The notes beneath the pieces are model-generated. The model searched no databases. It saw nothing but the letters and a program-made list of their open reading frames with translations, and was not told the origin of the DNA. A stretch of DNA of 64,000 nucleotides from Alistipes sp. (lineage in GTDB: Bacteria; Bacteroidota; Bacteroidia; Bacteroidales; Rikenellaceae), in assembly GCA_017465055.1 (NCBI GenBank), contig JAFTWZ010000005.1, forward strand, positions 46,336 to 110,335, given 5' to 3'. Positions 61,433-64,000 of this stretch are shown piece by piece. Position 1 is the first letter of the stretch, and the number at the start of each line of letters is the position of its first letter. Position numbers and translations under genes: made by a program.

Positions 61433-62659
61433 ATGAACATTTTTGACCACAGTATCAAGGCTGACATATATAATAGGCTTGTAGGGTGGGGTGTTGCGGA
61501 GTCTACAGCCACGGTATTAGACGGTATCATAATACTTGCCTATCTCGTACTGCTTGTTCTTATCATCAATATCTTACTACGCTGGGGCGTGGTGCGTGGT
61601 ATTCAGTGGATTGTGCGCCGCACACGCGTCTCGTGGGACGACATCCTCTTCGATAGCAAGGTCGTTCAACGCCTTACGGGTATCGTAACTCCCGTGGTTA
61701 TCAAGATGATGCTTCCTCTGGCTATCTCGGCGCTCGAGATATCGCAGGAGTGGATTGTTGATGTGCTCTATAAAGGCATAGATATTCTCATTGTGCTGGC
61801 AGGTCTGCGCTTTGTCAACAGGCTGCTTAAGACGCTCTACGAGCTTATGCTCCGCCGTCCAGCGTGGCACGATAAGCCTATCAAAGGCCTTTTGGAGACT
61901 ATGCAGGTTGTTCTCGCCATTGTCGGCATCATCCTAATCGTGGCAATCCTCATAGATAAGTCGCCCGCAGGTCTGCTTACGGGTCTTGGTGCTTCGGCCG
62001 CCGTTATATCGTTTATCTTCAAGGATAGCCTTATGGGCCTGCTGGCGGGAGTTCAGCTCTCGGCAAATAATATGCTTAAGGTGGGCGACTGGATTGAGAT
62101 GCCGAGTCGTGGTATTGACGGCAGTGTCATCGAGGTTACGCTTACGACCATCAAGATACGTCGTTGGGATAACACGTGTCAGACGATTCCGCCCTATCTG
62201 CTCATCAGCGAGCCATTTACCAATTGGCAGGCTATGCGCGACTCGGGAGGTAGACGTGTTAAGCGCTCGCTAAACGTCGATATGACCAGCATCGGCTTTA
62301 TGACCGACGAACTTCTCGCGAAGTTGCGCGAGAATAGCAACGTAGCGCCCCTTCTCGAGGGTGTTGCCACTACGCTCCCCGAGGGCGGTGCTCTTACCAA
62401 TCTCGACCTGTATATGCGTGTAGTTAACCGATATATCGATATTCATCCTCGTGTCAACCACACTATGCTCGCTATGGTGCGCCAGCTACAGCCTACCGAG
62501 TGGGGATTGCCTATCGAGCTATACTTCTTTACCCAGGCTATCGACTGGGTGCCACACGAGCACTTGCAGACCGAAGTTATGTCGCACGTTGTTGCCCTTG
62601 CGCCTCTGTTCGGCATAAGGCTCTACCAGGCCCCCTCGAGCGTCGATTTTAAGTCATAG
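61433..62659 (+). CDS. Mechanosensitive channel, MscS family (YbdG-like)
   Basis: A 408-residue membrane protein with about five N-terminal helices. The MscS pore region is ASAAVISFIFKDSLMGLLAG and the beta domain begins VGDWIEMPSRGIDGSVIEV. The C-terminal domain is about 140 residues. Such channels release solutes on hypo-osmotic shock. The length and layout suit the YbdG/MscM-like group more than classical MscS. It lies 32 nt after the barrel gene. Confidence 0.92.
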   Translation: MNIFDHSIKADIYNRLVGWGVAESTATVLDGIIILAYLVLLVLIINILLRWGVVRGIQWIVRRTRVSWDDILFDSKVVQRLTGIVTPVVIKMMLPLAISALEISQEWIVDVLYKGIDILIVLAGLRFVNRLLKTLYELMLRRPAWHDKPIKGLLETMQVVLAIVGIILIVAILIDKSPAGLLTGLGASAAVISFIFKDSLMGLLAGVQLSANNMLKVGDWIEMPSRGIDGSVIEVTLTTIKIRRWDNTCQTIPPYLLISEPFTNWQAMRDSGGRRVKRSLNVDMTSIGFMTDELLAKLRENSNVAPLLEGVATTLPEGGALTNLDLYMRVVNRYIDIHPRVNHTMLAMVRQLQPTEWGLPIELYFFTQAIDWVPHEHLQTEVMSHVVALAPLFGIRLYQAPSSVDFKS

Positions 62660-62730
62660 TATGGTTATTTTATCAGAAAGATAAAAAAAACTTAAAAAAT
62701 ATTTTTAACCATATTCCTATGGTTGTTTTG

Positions 62731-62765
62731 TGGCACAGCACCTCGAGACGCTGTGCCATTTTTAT
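62731..62765 (+). terminator. Intrinsic terminator of the galE-mscS unit
   Basis: The stem TGGCACAGC/GCTGTGCCA (62731-62758) is perfect and followed by TTTTTAT. Confidence 0.85.
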
Positions 62766-62938
62766 CTATTTGGTGCTCTATTATATTGATATATAGTCTT
62801 ATTATTGACGATGCCCGGTTGCCTATGATGGTCGATGTCGCCTATGATAGATTTTGTTTATGCATATATTGCTATTGATATAGGCTTTGCTTATATTGCT
62901 ATAAATATTTTTTGTTTGGAGAATTAGTTTTGTTGTTA

Positions 62939-62946
62939 TATATTTG
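62939..62946 (+). promoter_or_regulatory. -7 box of a candidate small RNA (TATATTTG)
   Basis: A perfect TAnnTTTG match. The start region GCACTCGAAACAGATAAAA resembles the rubrerythrin leader. Confidence 0.65.
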
Positions 62947-62950
62947 CACT

Positions 62951-63131
62951 CGAAACAGATAAAAAGAACGAAAATAGAGCTAAAAAATAGTTGAGTAATA
63001 TAAGTAAAAAGGTTAATGATAAAAGGATAAAGTGTAAGATGTAAGCGTAAAAATTTAGTAGTGTAAAAAGTTAATAATTGTTTGTGTCCGTGAGGGCTGC
63101 TTGGCATAGCTAAGCGGCCCAAACTTTTTAT
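62951..63131 (+). ncRNA. Candidate intergenic small RNA
   Basis: A perfect -7 box lies just upstream and a strong hairpin terminator at its end (arms 63094-63105 and 63109-63120, with wobble pairs, followed by CTTTTTATT). The 180-nt transcript has stops in all frames and is purine- and A-rich. A separate -7 box for kptA lies further downstream (63149-63156), so this is an independent unit. The function is unknown. Confidence 0.6.
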
Positions 63132-63148
63132 TATGCGCTATCTTTTCC

Positions 63149-63156
63149 TACATTTG
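63149..63156 (+). promoter_or_regulatory. -7 box of kptA (TACATTTG)
   Basis: Matches TAnnTTTG, about 68 nt before the start codon and directly after the small-RNA terminator. Confidence 0.5.
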
Positions 63157-63223
63157 TTCTATCAAGATGATATATTCTGCCTTCGTTGCTCCTCTATACT
63201 TATATAAAGTATAACACTCGAGA

Positions 63224-63754
63224 ATGAATACAATGAAGATAAAACGGATACACAAGAGTCGGCGTTTGGCCTTTCTGCTGCGCCACGACCGTAGCTATAA
63301 ATTCGATAGCTTCGGCTGGCGCGAGGTGAGTGACCTATTGATGAATCACGACTACTCCTACGATGAGCTATCTGCTATCGTTGCTGAGAACAATAAGCAG
63401 CGTTTCGAGTTTTCCGAGGATGGGAGCTATATACGTGCGCGCCAGGGTCACTCCATAGCTGTCGATGTCGAACTTACCGAGATGACGCCTCCCGAGGTGC
63501 TCTATCACGGAACGTCGACAGATAACGTTGCGCATATCCTCTCCGAGGGTATCTTGCCTATGACGCGCCTCCACGTCCACCTCTCAGCCGATGTCGATAC
63601 TGCCGCTAAGGTAGGCTCACGCCACGGCGAGGCTGTGGTGCTGGTTGTTGATACGGCGGCTATGTCGCGCGCAGGACATAAGTTCTTCGTCTCGCGCAAC
63701 GGCGTATGGCTTGTCGATAGGGTAGACGCCGCCTACGTTACCCTCCTACGTTAG
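63224..63754 (+). CDS. kptA: RNA 2'-phosphotransferase (Tpt1/KptA)
   Basis: A 176-residue enzyme that moves a 2'-phosphate from RNA to NAD+, giving ADP-ribose 1'',2''-cyclic phosphate. The Arg-His-Arg-Arg set is visible as Arg20-His21 (LLRHDRS), Arg71 or Arg73 (YIRARQGH), and Arg133 (VGSRHGEA). YHGT and VHLSADVDTA are further family motifs. A second Met at residue 4 is a possible start. In bacteria without tRNA splicing of this type its natural RNA substrate is uncertain. Confidence 0.93.
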   Translation: MNTMKIKRIHKSRRLAFLLRHDRSYKFDSFGWREVSDLLMNHDYSYDELSAIVAENNKQRFEFSEDGSYIRARQGHSIAVDVELTEMTPPEVLYHGTSTDNVAHILSEGILPMTRLHVHLSADVDTAAKVGSRHGEAVVLVVDTAAMSRAGHKFFVSRNGVWLVDRVDAAYVTLLR

Positions 63755-63830
63755 ATAATAAGAGGACATATGTTCTACACACCAGCGGAAAATTATGCAA
63801 AAGACACTTTGTTCGCAGGGTAATATTTCC

Positions 63831-63838
63831 TATATTTG
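63831..63838 (+). promoter_or_regulatory. -7 box of the ORF6N gene (TATATTTG)
   Basis: A perfect TAnnTTTG match, 30 nt before the ATG. Confidence 0.6.
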
Positions 63839-63867
63839 TATTATCAAACGTATCGCAGGTAAGGATT

Positions 63868-64000
63868 ATGGAGCTACAAGTTATACAGAATAAGATATAT
63901 GAGATTCGCGGACAGAGGGTAATGCTCGACTTCGACCTTGCTGCGATATATCAGGTGGAGACCAGAGCTTTGAAACAGGCTGTGCGGCGTAATATAGAGC
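63868..64000 (+). CDS. ORF6N-domain protein, N-terminal part (runs off the window)
   Basis: Forty-four codons are visible: MELQVIQNKIYEIRGQRVML, then DFDLAAIYQVETRALKQAVR and RNIE. This is the standard start of ORF6N (KilA-N-related) domains, found in phage antirepressors and in many single-copy Bacteroidales genes. The C-terminal part that would define the subclass lies outside the window. Confidence 0.85.
   Translation, partial: MELQVIQNKIYEIRGQRVMLDFDLAAIYQVETRALKQAVRRNIE

Overview
The window is a Bacteroidota, order Bacteroidales, chromosome segment, probably from a gut member close to Alistipes/Rikenellaceae (family placement is inference). Supporting this are: many promoters of the form TAnnTTTG, weak Shine-Dalgarno sites, many lipoproteins with a signal peptide ending in Cys, N-terminal rubredoxin rubrerythrin, VTC/DUF4956 and DUF2490 genes, PL29/DUF4988-like coiled-coil surface proteins and ORF6N proteins. 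No tRNA, rRNA, CRISPR array or intact insertion sequence was seen.

Layout. 1-5.4 kb: two surface lipoproteins, the second an IdeS/Mac-like cysteine peptidase behind four Ig-like domains, then uvrB. 5.4-7.6 kb: an XRE regulator with paired operator-like palindromes and a HIT hydrolase. 7.9-14.2 kb: minus-strand housekeeping block (bifunctional-type RSH, recA, bcp-type peroxiredoxin, small Cys-rich protein, dnaA). 14.7-16.4 kb: phosphohexomutase. The dnaA-pgm segment is bracketed by repeat-rich DNA: an array of GTAG-headed palindromes, GTCTCT-type minisatellites and a perfect 43-bp inverted repeat. 17.5-20.3 kb: rhodanese lipoprotein and a large repeat lipoprotein. 20.9-29.3 kb: a tightly packed ten-gene minus-strand operon (YD-like protein, VTC, DUF4956, DUF2490, TonB-like, xseA, xseB, methyltransferase, second RSH, PAS-like protein), downstream of prfA.

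30.7-39.2 kb: the main accessory region, a compact phage-derived cassette behind one host-type promoter. It encodes two tail-tip-like proteins, ClpP-like prohead protease, HK97-type capsid, portal, connector, holin and lysozyme-like protein. No terminase, integrase, tape measure or replication gene is present, and a small convergent XRE gene lies next to it. 39.4-45.3 kb: an OmpA-family protein and a 1534-residue lipoprotein with about 700 residues of coiled coil.

45.5-56.9 kb: SDR dehydrogenase, GH33 sialidase, APRT, recG, zinc-ribbon membrane protein, rubrerythrin, a NagB-LmbE fusion with altered NagB active site, and a canonical nagB. Sialidase, NagB and GalE together point to use of host amino sugars. 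57.4-64 kb: aspartokinase, Sel1 protein, galE, a barrel protein, an MscS channel, a candidate small RNA with its own promoter and terminator, kptA, and the start of an ORF6N protein.

Intergenic hairpins recur as families: a 120-bp element with inverted ends (18.1 and 53.2 kb, minimal copy at 3.0 kb) always sits next to a second hairpin, and the pgm and lysC terminators share sequence.
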